DNA of 64,000 bases, taken from the NCBI GenBank assembly GCA_021805825.1, contig JAJZEC010000002.1, positions 1 to 64,000 of the forward strand. Direction: 5' to 3'. The translations under genes were made by a program, and so were the position numbers. Below, piece by piece: positions 47,991 to 57,749 of this stretch (within the stretch, counting starts at the first letter, position 1; each line of letters opens with the position of its first letter). The notes beneath the pieces are model-generated. The model saw only the letters and a list, made by a program, of their open reading frames with translations. It made no database searches and was not told the origin of the DNA. Source of the DNA: Pseudomonadota bacterium. Lineage in GTDB: Bacteria > Pseudomonadota > Gammaproteobacteria > Burkholderiales > Burkholderiaceae_C.

Positions 47991-48135
47991 GCCCTTTCTC
48001 GAGCCCTTGGATCCGAACGATGGAGTCCGGCGCCTTGCGCTCGGTGTGTTTTGCCCAGCCGCCCGGCGCGCCATGTGACGCGGGCGCAGGAACCATGATG
48101 CCCGGAACCGCCTGGATGCATGAGGGAGAGAGCCT

Positions 48136-48564
48136 TTGAGCACGCCCAGCGTTTCGTTCAAGGTGCTGGTGATCGACGACAGCAACACCATCCGGCGCAG
48201 CGCGGAGATCTTCCTCCGCCAGGCCGGTTTCGAGGTATTGTTGTCCGAGGATGGGTTCGACGCGTTGTCCAAGGTCAACGACACGATGCCCGACATGATC
48301 TTCTGCGACGTGCTGATGCCGCGCCTGGACGGCTACCAGACGGTGGCCATCATCAAGCGCAGTCCGCGCCATGCGGGAATCCCCGTGGTCATGCTGTCCT
48401 CCAAGGACGGGGTGTTCGACAAGGCCCGCGGACGCATGGTGGGCGCCGAGGCCTACCTGACCAAGCCCTTCACCAAGGATCAGCTTCTGCACGCGGTGCA
48501 GGCGCACCGGCAGGCAACCGGCCTGTCCACCGACACCTCGCAGTCCGGATCCACTCCATCATGA
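48136..48564 (+). CDS. pilG: Twitching-motility response regulator PilG
   Basis: A 142-residue single-domain receiver. The acidic pocket is VLVIDDSNTIRR, the phospho-acceptor is Asp58 in IFCDVLMPRLDG, and the conserved Lys is in YLTKPFTKDQLL. There is no output domain. The start is TTG at 48136; no ATG fits. PilG acts in the Chp system to promote pilus extension. The stop overlaps the pilH start (ATGA). Confidence 0.92.
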   Translation: MSTPSVSFKVLVIDDSNTIRRSAEIFLRQAGFEVLLSEDGFDALSKVNDTMPDMIFCDVLMPRLDGYQTVAIIKRSPRHAGIPVVMLSSKDGVFDKARGRMVGAEAYLTKPFTKDQLLHAVQAHRQATGLSTDTSQSGSTPS

Positions 48565-48926
48565 GCATCCGCAAGATCCTCATCGTCGACGACTCGCGTA
48601 CCGAGTTGTATTTCCTGTCCGATTTGCTGCACAAGAATGGCTACGTGGTGCGCACCGCGGAAAACGGTGAGCAGGCGCTGGCGGCCCTCGAGCAGGATCG
48701 GCCCGATCTGGTGCTGATGGACATCGTGATGCCCGGAGTCAACGGATTCCAGCTCACGCGGCAGATCATCCGGAATCCGGCGTACCGGGAATTGCCCATC
48801 ATCATCTGCACGAGCAAGACCCAGGAGACGGATCGCTTGTGGGCGATGCGGCAGGGCGCGCGCGATTACGTCACCAAGCCGGTCGATCCGCACGACCTGC
48901 TGAGCAAGATCATGCAATTGAACTGA
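48561..48926 (+). CDS. pilH: Twitching-motility response regulator PilH
   Basis: A 121-residue single-domain receiver: KILIVDDSRTELYFL, LVLMDIVMPGVNGFQL with the phospho-acceptor Asp, and DYVTKPVDPHDLL with the conserved Lys. PilH is the second CheY-like output of the Chp pathway, generally opposing PilG or acting as a phosphate sink. It is translationally coupled to pilG; pilI follows after 27 bp. Confidence 0.93.
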   Translation: MSIRKILIVDDSRTELYFLSDLLHKNGYVVRTAENGEQALAALEQDRPDLVLMDIVMPGVNGFQLTRQIIRNPAYRELPIIICTSKTQETDRLWAMRQGARDYVTKPVDPHDLLSKIMQLN

Positions 48927-48953
48927 CGAGGCGAACCACCACGCATTGCGCCC

Positions 48954-49475
48954 ATGGCCAAGAGCTCGCTGATCGAATTCCAGGGCCGTCTGGCCGCGCG
49001 CCTGCAGGGTGCGCAGCACACACGCAGCGAGTCGCGCTGGCTCGCCGTGGACGCCGGTACGCGCCGACTGCTGCTGCCCCTGGGGCAATCGGGCGAAATC
49101 TCCAGCTGGGAGCCGCCCACGCCGCTGCCCCATGCCCAGCCCTGGTTCATCGGGCTGCTGAACCTGCGCGGGCTGCTGTGCGGCATCGTCGACCTGGCTG
49201 GCTTCCTCGGCGAGTCCACTGCGGAGGCGCAGCCGCGCGCCGGGCCGCGTAGCCGCCTGGTGCAGTTCTCGCCCAGGTTGGAAACCAACTGCGCCCTGCT
49301 GGTCGACCATCTGGCGGGATTGCGCACGCCCTCGCACTTCACGGCGCAGGCCGAGGACAGGCCCGGCGGCCCGCCCTGGCTCGGGCCGCCGATGCGCGAT
49401 GCCGATGGCCAGCTGTGGCATGAGCTCGATCTGGCGCAGCTCGCGCAGGATCCCCGTTTCCTGCAGGTCGTCTGA
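48954..49475 (+). CDS. pilI: CheW-like adaptor PilI
   Basis: A 173-residue CheW-fold protein, with WFIGLLNLRGLLCGIVDLAGFLG as the core motif and LVDHLAGLR near the end. It links the receptor PilJ to the kinase ChpA. It has no membrane segment. Gene order pilG-pilH-pilI-pilJ-chpA supports the name. Confidence 0.9.
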   Translation: MAKSSLIEFQGRLAARLQGAQHTRSESRWLAVDAGTRRLLLPLGQSGEISSWEPPTPLPHAQPWFIGLLNLRGLLCGIVDLAGFLGESTAEAQPRAGPRSRLVQFSPRLETNCALLVDHLAGLRTPSHFTAQAEDRPGGPPWLGPPMRDADGQLWHELDLAQLAQDPRFLQVV

Positions 49476-49532
49476 GGCCCGCGCTCCCGCCCCCGCCCTG
49501 CCCAACCAGCCGCCGATTCCGCCGGAGCCACC

Positions 49533-51719
49533 ATGGCCTTGTTTTCCCTGTTTTCCCCGAAACGACCCTCGGCCGAAGCCACCGCCTTCGCGCCCAGCGA
49601 GGCGACGGTCAGCGCGGACGCGCTGTCGGCGGCCATCCAGGATCAGCGAGACGCCGAGCGTGACCACGGCGAGGAACGCATCGGACGCCTGCCGCTGATC
49701 GGGCGCCTGCCGGTGGCCCGCCAGCAGCGCCTGCTGGTCATCGTGCTGGTGCTGGCCATCGCGCTGGTCGCCGTAGGCCTGGTCGCCACGTTGCGCAGTA
49801 CCTCGTACTCGGCCGGGTTGCTCAGCACCTCGGGTGACGCGCTGATGCAGTCCCAGCGCCTGGCCAAGTCGATCAGCGCGGCGATGCTCGGTTCGGCTCA
49901 GGGCTTCGACGAATTGCACGCCAGCACCGATGCCCTGCAGCACGACCTGCAGCAGCTGCAGTCCGGGGCGGCGGCCCGCCTGGGCGGCACGCAACTGCGC
50001 GCGGTCGCCCCGGGCGTCGAGGCGACGCTGCGCAACGCCCGCGTCGTGCTGGGCCAGCAGGCCCTGTTGCAGCAATCCAGCCGGGCCCTGCGCGCCATCA
50101 GCCGGGACAGCGCATCGCTGCTGCAGACGACCCAGAGCCTGACCTCGCTGCTGCTCCAGCAAGGCGCGCCGGCGGCCGACGTGGGCGCCGCGGCGCGTCT
50201 GCAGATGCTCACCCAGCGCATCGGCAAGTCGGCCAACGCGCTGCTGTCCTACCAGGGCATCAGCCAGCCGGCGGCGCGCACCCTGGGCAACGACCTGCAA
50301 GGCTTCGAGCAGCTCAGCGCCGGCCTGCTCGACGGCGACGCCACCTTGCAGCTCGCCGCCGCGCACGGCGATGCGCGCGCGCAGCTGCAGGCCCTACGCA
50401 GATCCTTCGCCGCGGTCGCTGCGCTGGCGCAGCCGATCCTCGATCACCTGCAGCAGCTGGCCGACGCGCGCCAGGCGCAGGCCCAGGTGCTGCAGCAGTC
50501 CAGCGCGCTGCTCGGAGGGCTGCAGCATGTGCAACAGGGCTACGCCGCGGGTGCCGGCCTGGGCAGCGCCGGCCTGTGGCTGCTCGTCTGCGCCGCCGCC
50601 CTGAGCCTGCTCGCGCTGCTCGGGCTGGGCCGACTGTACGTGCAGGAAAGCCGTGAACGTGCGCTGCAGTCCGAGCGCGAGCGCCGCCGCGCCGAGCGCC
50701 AGGAGCAGGAACTGCGCCGCAGCAACGAGGCCAACCAGGCCGCGATCCTGCGCCTGATGAACGAACTGCAGAATGTCGCCGAGGGCGATCTCTCGCAGCA
50801 GGCCACGGTGACCGAGGACATCACCGGCGCGATCGCCGATTCGGTCAACTACACGGTGGAAGAACTGCGCAACCTGGTTGCGCAGGTGCAAAAGACCGCC
50901 GAGCAGGTGCGGCGTTCCTCCGGCCAGGCACAGACGACCTCGGCGGATCTGCTGCGCTCTTCGGAGCAGCAACTGGTGGAGATCCGCGAGACCGGTCGCG
51001 CCGTGCTGGACATGGCCGAGCGCATCAACACCGTGTCCGCCCAGGCCCAGCAATCGTCGACGGTGGCGCGGCAATCGCTGGATGCGGCCGAGCAGGGTCT
51101 GCTGGCGGTACGCAACTCGATCGATGGCATGAATGCGATCCGCAGCCAGATCCAGGACACCTCCAAGCGCATCAAGCGCCTGGGCGAGTCCTCGCAGGAA
51201 ATCGGGGAGATCACCGAGCTGATCTCCGACCTCACCGAGCAGACCAACGTGCTGGCGCTCAACGCGGCGATCCAGGCGGCAGCGGCGGGCGATGCCGGTC
51301 GCGGTTTCTCCGTCGTGGCCGAGGAAGTGCAGCGACTGGCCGAGCGCTCGGCGGAAGCGACCAAGCAGATCGCCGCGCTGGTACGCACCATCCAGACCGA
51401 CACCCAGGACGCGGTGGCGGCGATGGAGAAGAGCACGCAGGGCGTGGTCGAAGGCGCCCGGCTTTCCGACAGTGCCGGTGCCGCGCTGTCGGAAATCGAC
51501 CGCGTCTCGCGCCAACTCGCCGAACTCATCGAGCGCATCTCCCAGCAGGCCTTGACCGAGGCGCAGTCGGCCAACCAGGTGGCGACCAGCATCCAGCACA
51601 TTTTCGCGGTGACCGAGCAGACCGGCGAGGGCACCCGTTCAACCGCCGAACTGGTCAGCGAACTGGCGCGCGTGGCCGAAGTCCTGCGCGAATCGGTCTC
51701 GCGCTTCAAGATCGGCTGA
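49533..51719 (+). CDS. pilJ: Methyl-accepting chemotaxis receptor PilJ
   Basis: A 728-residue receptor. The first membrane segment is near residues 70-90 ([20 protein letters not shown]). A periplasmic part of about 260 residues has two type IV pili methyl-accepting (PilJ) helical repeats ([14 protein letters not shown] and [16 protein letters not shown]). The second segment is at about 348-370 ([18 protein letters not shown]). A HAMP-like linker and the signalling hairpin with [20 protein letters not shown] follow. It senses surface contact or pilin and regulates ChpA. The ATG at 49533 gives a normal length. Confidence 0.94.
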   Translation: MALFSLFSPKRPSAEATAFAPSEATVSADALSAAIQDQRDAERDHGEERIGRLPLIGRLPVARQQRLLVIVLVLAIALVAVGLVATLRSTSYSAGLLSTSGDALMQSQRLAKSISAAMLGSAQGFDELHASTDALQHDLQQLQSGAAARLGGTQLRAVAPGVEATLRNARVVLGQQALLQQSSRALRAISRDSASLLQTTQSLTSLLLQQGAPAADVGAAARLQMLTQRIGKSANALLSYQGISQPAARTLGNDLQGFEQLSAGLLDGDATLQLAAAHGDARAQLQALRRSFAAVAALAQPILDHLQQLADARQAQAQVLQQSSALLGGLQHVQQGYAAGAGLGSAGLWLLVCAAALSLLALLGLGRLYVQESRERALQSERERRRAERQEQELRRSNEANQAAILRLMNELQNVAEGDLSQQATVTEDITGAIADSVNYTVEELRNLVAQVQKTAEQVRRSSGQAQTTSADLLRSSEQQLVEIRETGRAVLDMAERINTVSAQAQQSSTVARQSLDAAEQGLLAVRNSIDGMNAIRSQIQDTSKRIKRLGESSQEIGEITELISDLTEQTNVLALNAAIQAAAAGDAGRGFSVVAEEVQRLAERSAEATKQIAALVRTIQTDTQDAVAAMEKSTQGVVEGARLSDSAGAALSEIDRVSRQLAELIERISQQALTEAQSANQVATSIQHIFAVTEQTGEGTRSTAELVSELARVAEVLRESVSRFKIG

Positions 51720-51782
51720 AGACGTGCCGTCCAGGATCGATAGCAGCCCCATCCCCACGCAACCCAGCCCCCACGCCCCGGA

Positions 51783-54700
51783 ATGAACGAAGTCGCCTCG
51801 ACACCGACATCCTCCGCGCCGCCCGACGGCGCGGCGTTGGCCTGGGTGCTGGAACAGGTTCGCGACAACCTGCTGAGCGCCTTGGCCGTGGTTCGACGCC
51901 AGGCGCAGGAGGTGCAAGGCGGCGCGTCTTCCCCCGGGGCCCTTGCGCAGGCGCGCGACCCTGTGCACCAGGCCGGCGGCGCGCTGCAGATGCTCGAGCA
52001 GCATGCCTGCGCGCAGATCCTGCGCACGGCCGAACGCGTGCTGGAGCGCGCACTGGAACAACCGCGACGACTGGATGGGGCGATGGTCGAAGCGCTGGAA
52101 GCAGCGCTGCACGCGGTACTGGACTACCTGGAGGCACGCGCCGCCGGGCGCGACGAAGCGGCGGTCAAGCTGTTCCGCCAGTATCGCGCCCTGGCCGACC
52201 TCGCGGGCGGCGAGTCCGCGCACCCGGCCGACCTGTGGGATCATCCCTGGGAGTGGCCGCAACCACCCGATCAGGAGGCGGGCGACGGCGGGGTGCCCCG
52301 CGTTCTGGGTACCCAGGCCCGCAGCGACTACGAACGCGCCCTGCTGGAGGTGCTGCGCGCCGGCGACATGCGTACGGCCAGCGCCACCATGCAGCAAGTG
52401 GCGCGGCAGGCGCAACATGCCTGCCAGGGTGCCGAGCGCGCGCTGTGGTGGATCGCCGAAGCCTTCCTGTGCGCGCTAGGCGAGGGCTTCATCGAGCCCG
52501 ATATCTATGTCAAGCGCCTGTGCAACCGGCTGAACCTGCACCTGCGCCAGATGCTCGCCGGCAACGCTCAGGCATCCCGGCGCCTGGCTCACGAACTGCT
52601 GTTCTTCTGCGATCAGGCGCTGGCGGTGGCAGCAGCGCGCGAACGCGCGGCGCCGCCTGCGCTGCAGCAGGTGGCCGACGCGCTCGCCTTGCATCCGCAT
52701 GCCGTCGTCGACTGGCAACAGCCGCATTTCGGACTGGTCGACCCGGCGCTGGTGCAGCAGGCGCGCAAGCGCATGCTCCAGGTCAAGGAGGGCTGGACGC
52801 AGATCGGCAATGGCGACTTCAGCCGGATCAGCCGCCTGCAGGAGAACCTGCAGCAACTCGGATTGCTGCTGCGCCAGCTCTGTGCCGGAGCCGAGATCCT
52901 GACCGCGGCCGTCGAGCGCATGGTGCAGCTGATCGGTCAGCAGCGCTCGATGCTCACCCCGGAACGGGTGCTGGAAGTCGCCACCGCCCTGCTCTTCCTG
53001 GAAGCATCGCTGGGCCACTTCCGGGCCGACGACGCCGAATTCCTGCCGCGCGCGCGCGAACTGGCGCAGCGGCTGCAGCGCAGTGCGCAGGGCTATGCCA
53101 GCGAGGCCTTCGCCCCCTGGATGGAGCAGCTGTACCGCAAGGTATCGGAAACCCAGACCCTGGGCACCGTGGTGCAGGAGCTGCGCCACGACATGGGAAC
53201 GGTGGAGCGCCTGCTCGATGCCTTCTTCCGTGATCCCGGAACCCTGCCCGAACTCGAACCGGTGCCGCGCCTGCTCGGTCAGATGCGCGGGGTGCTTTCG
53301 GTGCTCGGAATGGACGTGGGCGCGCAGGCACTGGGACATATCCGCCAGAGCGTGGAAAACCTGATGGCTGCGGCGCCGGGCGACGCGCAACGCCAGGCCG
53401 ACGCTTTCGAGCGGCTGGCCGCGAACATCGGCGCGCTCGGACTGCTGGTCGACATGCTGGGCTACCAGCCCGAGCTGGCGCGGATTTCGTTCCAGTACGA
53501 CCCGCACAGCGCGGAGCTGCGTCCGGTCGTTCCGCCGGCGCGCTCGGCTGCCCGGCCCCGGCCGCACGCCCCCATCGAAGCCGCTTCCACCGCGGATGCC
53601 CCGACTGCGCCGCCCGCGATGGACAGCGGATCGGAACCCGCGAAGGGCCTGGGCCTGGTGCCCGCACCCACGCCCGCCACGGCGTGGTCGGCGCCCACCC
53701 CTTCCATGCCGGCGCAGGTTCCGCTGGAGGAAGCCGACACCCTCACCCCTGCACCCGAGGTCGACGCAGCCCCGTCGCCACCCGCCCCGGCGCCAGGCGA
53801 GGAGCCGCCGGCGACGGCCACCGACCCCGAATTGCTGGAGATCTTCCTCGACGAAGCCGACGAGGTGATCGCCAGCGGTCGCCACCGCCTGGAGGATCTG
53901 CGCGGCGTCGATCCCGCCGACGACTCGCTGACCGCGCTGCGCCGCTGCTTCCACACGCTGAAGGGCAGTTCGCGCATGGTGGGCATGAGCGATTTCGCCG
54001 AAGCGGCGTGGTCGCTGGAGCAGTTGTTCAACCAGGTGCTGGCCGAATCGGTTCGCGCGCCGCACGAACTGCTCGACCTCGCCGCCCGGGCCTTCGACGA
54101 ACTGCATTCCTGGGTGCAGGATCTGCGTCGCGCCGCACCGGGGGGCCATTCCAGCGCGGCGCTGGTGCAGGCGGCGCAGGCCATGCGTCAGCGCCAGAAC
54201 CCACCGGCAGCCGAGCCAGCGGCTCCCAAGGTGGCCGCAGAGGATCTGCACGAAGCTACGCCGCTGCCCGCAGGGTTGCCGGCCTTCGAATTGCCGGTCG
54301 ACGATCTGCCTGCCACGGAGCTACCGATCCTGGAGTTGCCGGCCGCCGAACCGCCAGCCGCCGAACCGCCAGCCACCGAACCTCCAGCCACCGAATGGCC
54401 GGATCTCGCGGCTCCTGCCGCCGAACCGCCGGCGGTTCTGTTGCCCGCCGCCCTCGCAGAGCCCGAGATCGAACCCTCGGCAACACCCGAGGAAGGTCCT
54501 TCGAGCAGCGAGCCGCAGCCCGAAGCCGCGCCGCTGCCGCTGCCAGCAGACTGGCCGGATGCATCGCTGCTCGACCTCGGTGCGCCGGTGGAGCCGGTCG
54601 AAGCCGTGGAACCGGTCGAACCGGTCGAATCGGTCGAATCGGTGGAGGCCGTGGAGCCGGTCGCGCCGGTAGGCGAGGCGTCTTCGCAGCAGGCGGCTGC

Positions 54701-57700
54701 GGTGACCGAGCCGCTTCACGTCGAGGAATTGCACATTCCGCAGGCTTTGCAGACCATCTACCTCAACGAAGCCGACGAGCTGGTGCGTCGCCTCGACCAC
54801 CTGTTGTCGGAATGGTCGAGTCGATCGGATCTGCCGCTGGGCGACGAGGCGATGGCGCTGGCCCACCAGTTGCGCGGCAGTTCGGCTACCGTGGGCCTGC
54901 GCAGCGTGCAGCAGCTGGCCGACGACCTGGAGCAGGTGATTGCCCTGCAGGTTCGCCAGCCCACGCCGTGGAGCGACGAGGAACGCGCGAGGCTGCCGCA
55001 GGCGGTCGAGGAAGCACGCAGGCTGCTGCATCAATTCGCGGCCGGTTTCGTGCAACCGGCGCGCGCTGAGATCCTGGAGGGACTGCGTGCCTTGCTGGAG
55101 CGACTGCGCGGACTTGCGCATGCTCCCGTGGCGCAGGCGCCGGAAGCCCAGGAAGCGTTGGACGAAGAGCGTGCGCTGCCGACCGTGCCCGCGCTGCAGA
55201 GCGCATGGTCATGGACGCCCCCCCCGGCCGTGCTCCCGGAGGCTGCAGCGGAACCCCCGCAGCCTCCGCTCGAGGAGACGCCGCCCGAGCCCGCGCAACT
55301 CCTCGACCTGGAGCTGGAGATCGAGGAGAGCGCGCCGCAGCCGCCTCCCCCTCCCGCGCCTCAAGCCGAGCCTGCGCCGCCCGAAGCGACCGAGCTTGGC
55401 GACAGCATCGACACCGAGCTGTTCCCGATCTTCGAGTTCGAGGCTGCCGAACTGCTCCCGCAACTCGCCGCTGCGCTTCGACAGTGGGAATCGCGCCCTT
55501 CCGACGCGTCGGCGCCGCGACAGGCGATGCGGCTGCTGCATACCTTCAAGGGCAGCGCGCGCATGGCCGGAACGATGGCTCTCGGCGATATGGCCCATGC
55601 CCTGGAGTCCGACATCGAAGCCCTGCTGGGCAGCGAGACCGGGGCGCCGAACGAGCAGGCGTTGGGCGAACTGGCCACGCGCTTCGATGCCATCAACACC
55701 CGCTTCGAGCGCCTGCGCGAGGCCAGCACCCGCGGCGAGACGGAGCTGGGTGACATCCACCCCGAGCGCGCCCTGCTCGAAGCCCTTGCATCCCAGGAAC
55801 AGGACGACACCCCGCCCCCGGTGGTCGAGACGGCGGCGCCGCCGCAGTCTCCCGAGGTCACGCGTGTCGTCGGCCGCTCCCAGCCGGTGCGGGTGCAGGC
55901 CGCGCTGCTCGATCGCCTGGTCAACCAGGTCGGCGAGGTCAGCATCGCCCGCGCGCGCCTGGACAGCGAATTCGACGGCATACGCGGCGGGGTGCGCGAC
56001 CTGGGCGACAACCTGGCCCGCCTGCGCGCCCAGGTGCGTGACATCGAACTGCAGGCCGATGCCCAGATGGCCGCGCGCACGCAGGCCACGCGCGACGACG
56101 GCCGCGACTTCGATCCGCTGGAATTCGACCGCTTCACGCGCTTTCAGGAACTCACGCGCATGATGGCCGAGTCGATCGACGACCTGGCGCTGGTGCAGGG
56201 TTCGCTGGGCCGCGCGCTGCAGTCGGCGGAGGACAGCCTGGCGCGCCAGACGCGCCTGACGCGGGAACTGCAGCGCGACCTGCTGCGCACCCGTCTGGTC
56301 GAATTCGACAGCATTTCCGAGCGCCTGTACCGCACCGTGCGGCAGGCCAGCAAGGACGCCGGCAAGGCCGTGCGCCTGGACATCCAGGGCGGCACGATCG
56401 AAATCGACCGCGGAGTGCTCGACCGCATGGCTCCGGCCTTCGAGCATCTGCTGCGCAACGCCGTGGCGCACGGACTGGAAAGCCCGGCCGAGCGCGAGAT
56501 CGCCGGCAAGCCCGCGGTGGGAACGATCGTGCTCGCGCTGCGCCACGAGGGCAGCGAGGTCGCGGTGTCGATCAGCGACGACGGCGCCGGCCTGCGCTAC
56601 TCCGACATTGCCGCAAAGGCGCGCGAACAGGGCCTGCTGGCCGAGGGCGAGCAGGCGACGCAGGCGCAGCTGCGGGAAATGATCTTCCGCGCCGGCTTCT
56701 CCAGCGCGGCACAGACCACCGAAATCGCCGGCCGCGGGGTCGGCCTCGATGTCGTGCGCAACGACACCCGGGCGCTGGGCGGACGCGTCGAACTGGAGTC
56801 GACGCCCGGGCGCGGAACCACCTTCACCCTGGTGCTTCCGCTGACCACCGCGGTGACCCAGGTGGTGCTGCTGCGCGTGGGCCAGCGTGTACACGCGGTG
56901 CCATCGAGTCTGGTCGACCTGGTGCTGCGGCTGCGCCCGGCCGAGCTCGAGGCGGCGCTGCGCCAGCAATGGCTCGAGCATGGGGGGCAGCAGCTGCCCC
57001 TGTACTGGCTGGGCGCGCTCACCGATGAATCGACGGCCAGCAGCGAGACTGTGGGGCGGACGCTGCCGGTGGTGCTCGTACGCAGCGCGGCGCAGCGCCT
57101 GGCACTGCATGTGGATGAAGTGCTGGGCAACCAGGAGGTGGTGGTCAAGAATCTGGGGCCGCAGCTCTCGCGCGTCCCCGGCCTGGCCGGAATTTCGGTG
57201 CTGCCCAGCGGCGGGGTGGTGCTGATCTACAACCCGGTGGCGCTGGCCGCGGTATACGGCGAACAGGCCGCCGAACGCATGCGCCACCAGGCGGGCAGCA
57301 GCCCTGTCGAGCAGCCGGTGGTGGCGCCACCGCAGGCCGTGCTGCCGAGCGCGAACACCGTGCTGGTGGTCGACGACTCCATCACCGTGCGTCGCGTGAC
57401 CCAGCGCTTCCTGGCCCGCAACGGATACTCGGTGATGCTGGCCAAGGACGGCCTGGACGCCCTCGAGCAGTTGCAGCAGCAGCTGCCGGACGTGGTGCTG
57501 ACGGACATCGAGATGCCACGCATGGACGGCTTCGACCTGACGCGCAACATCCGCGCCGACGAGCGCACGCGCCACCTGCCGGTGATCATGATCACCTCGC
57601 GCATCGCCGACAAGCACCGCAACTATGCGCAGGAACTCGGGGTCAACCACTACCTGGGCAAGCCCTATTCCGAGGAGGAACTGCTGGGCCTGCTGCGCGA

Positions 57701-57728
57701 GTACGTGCTGGAGAGCGCCGACGACTGA
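51783..57728 (+). CDS. chpA: Hybrid chemotaxis histidine kinase ChpA (CheA-type with several Hpt domains and receiver)
   Basis: A 1981-residue cytoplasmic kinase. Hpt-like segments have His724 in CFHTLKGSSRM, His1028 in LAHQLRGSSATVG and His1253 in LLHTFKGSARMAG; an N-terminal degenerate one is near His62 (DPVHQAGGALQM). After the dimerisation helices come the ATPase domain (AFEHLLRNAVAHGLESPAER, GAGL, GRGVGLDVVRND), a CheW-like domain (LLRVGQRVHAVPSSLVDLV) and a C-terminal receiver (LVVDDSITVRR, Asp1908 in VLTDIEMPRMDG). Long Pro/Glu/Ala linkers join the Hpt modules. It phosphorylates PilG and PilH to control type IV pili. It ends the pil-chp operon. Confidence 0.95.
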   Translation: MNEVASTPTSSAPPDGAALAWVLEQVRDNLLSALAVVRRQAQEVQGGASSPGALAQARDPVHQAGGALQMLEQHACAQILRTAERVLERALEQPRRLDGAMVEALEAALHAVLDYLEARAAGRDEAAVKLFRQYRALADLAGGESAHPADLWDHPWEWPQPPDQEAGDGGVPRVLGTQARSDYERALLEVLRAGDMRTASATMQQVARQAQHACQGAERALWWIAEAFLCALGEGFIEPDIYVKRLCNRLNLHLRQMLAGNAQASRRLAHELLFFCDQALAVAAARERAAPPALQQVADALALHPHAVVDWQQPHFGLVDPALVQQARKRMLQVKEGWTQIGNGDFSRISRLQENLQQLGLLLRQLCAGAEILTAAVERMVQLIGQQRSMLTPERVLEVATALLFLEASLGHFRADDAEFLPRARELAQRLQRSAQGYASEAFAPWMEQLYRKVSETQTLGTVVQELRHDMGTVERLLDAFFRDPGTLPELEPVPRLLGQMRGVLSVLGMDVGAQALGHIRQSVENLMAAAPGDAQRQADAFERLAANIGALGLLVDMLGYQPELARISFQYDPHSAELRPVVPPARSAARPRPHAPIEAASTADAPTAPPAMDSGSEPAKGLGLVPAPTPATAWSAPTPSMPAQVPLEEADTLTPAPEVDAAPSPPAPAPGEEPPATATDPELLEIFLDEADEVIASGRHRLEDLRGVDPADDSLTALRRCFHTLKGSSRMVGMSDFAEAAWSLEQLFNQVLAESVRAPHELLDLAARAFDELHSWVQDLRRAAPGGHSSAALVQAAQAMRQRQNPPAAEPAAPKVAAEDLHEATPLPAGLPAFELPVDDLPATELPILELPAAEPPAAEPPATEPPATEWPDLAAPAAEPPAVLLPAALAEPEIEPSATPEEGPSSSEPQPEAAPLPLPADWPDASLLDLGAPVEPVEAVEPVEPVESVESVEAVEPVAPVGEASSQQAAAVTEPLHVEELHIPQALQTIYLNEADELVRRLDHLLSEWSSRSDLPLGDEAMALAHQLRGSSATVGLRSVQQLADDLEQVIALQVRQPTPWSDEERARLPQAVEEARRLLHQFAAGFVQPARAEILEGLRALLERLRGLAHAPVAQAPEAQEALDEERALPTVPALQSAWSWTPPPAVLPEAAAEPPQPPLEETPPEPAQLLDLELEIEESAPQPPPPPAPQAEPAPPEATELGDSIDTELFPIFEFEAAELLPQLAAALRQWESRPSDASAPRQAMRLLHTFKGSARMAGTMALGDMAHALESDIEALLGSETGAPNEQALGELATRFDAINTRFERLREASTRGETELGDIHPERALLEALASQEQDDTPPPVVETAAPPQSPEVTRVVGRSQPVRVQAALLDRLVNQVGEVSIARARLDSEFDGIRGGVRDLGDNLARLRAQVRDIELQADAQMAARTQATRDDGRDFDPLEFDRFTRFQELTRMMAESIDDLALVQGSLGRALQSAEDSLARQTRLTRELQRDLLRTRLVEFDSISERLYRTVRQASKDAGKAVRLDIQGGTIEIDRGVLDRMAPAFEHLLRNAVAHGLESPAEREIAGKPAVGTIVLALRHEGSEVAVSISDDGAGLRYSDIAAKAREQGLLAEGEQATQAQLREMIFRAGFSSAAQTTEIAGRGVGLDVVRNDTRALGGRVELESTPGRGTTFTLVLPLTTAVTQVVLLRVGQRVHAVPSSLVDLVLRLRPAELEAALRQQWLEHGGQQLPLYWLGALTDESTASSETVGRTLPVVLVRSAAQRLALHVDEVLGNQEVVVKNLGPQLSRVPGLAGISVLPSGGVVLIYNPVALAAVYGEQAAERMRHQAGSSPVEQPVVAPPQAVLPSANTVLVVDDSITVRRVTQRFLARNGYSVMLAKDGLDALEQLQQQLPDVVLTDIEMPRMDGFDLTRNIRADERTRHLPVIMITSRIADKHRNYAQELGVNHYLGKPYSEEELLGLLREYVLESADD
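54336..54435 (+). repeat. In-gene 15-bp tandem repeats in chpA
   Basis: Imperfect units of the GCCGCCGAACCGCCA kind encode repeated PPAAE/PPATE pentapeptides in the linker between Hpt modules (about residues 852-884). The phase is kept, so repeat-number change would alter linker length without a frameshift. Confidence 0.7.
54589..54669 (+). repeat. In-gene 9-bp tandem repeats in chpA
   Basis: Repeated GTCGAACCG-type units encode (E-P/A/S-V) triplets, VEPVEAVEPVEPVESVESV, in a second acidic linker (about residues 936-963). This is a low-complexity tract within the ordinary coding frame. Confidence 0.65.
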
Positions 57729-57749
57729 ACACCGCCTGCGGGGCGGCCT

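Noticed and set aside
54336-54669. CRISPR-like or intergenic tandem repeat
   Set aside because: The repeats lie within the chpA reading frame, have no spacers and encode a Pro/Glu/Ala linker.
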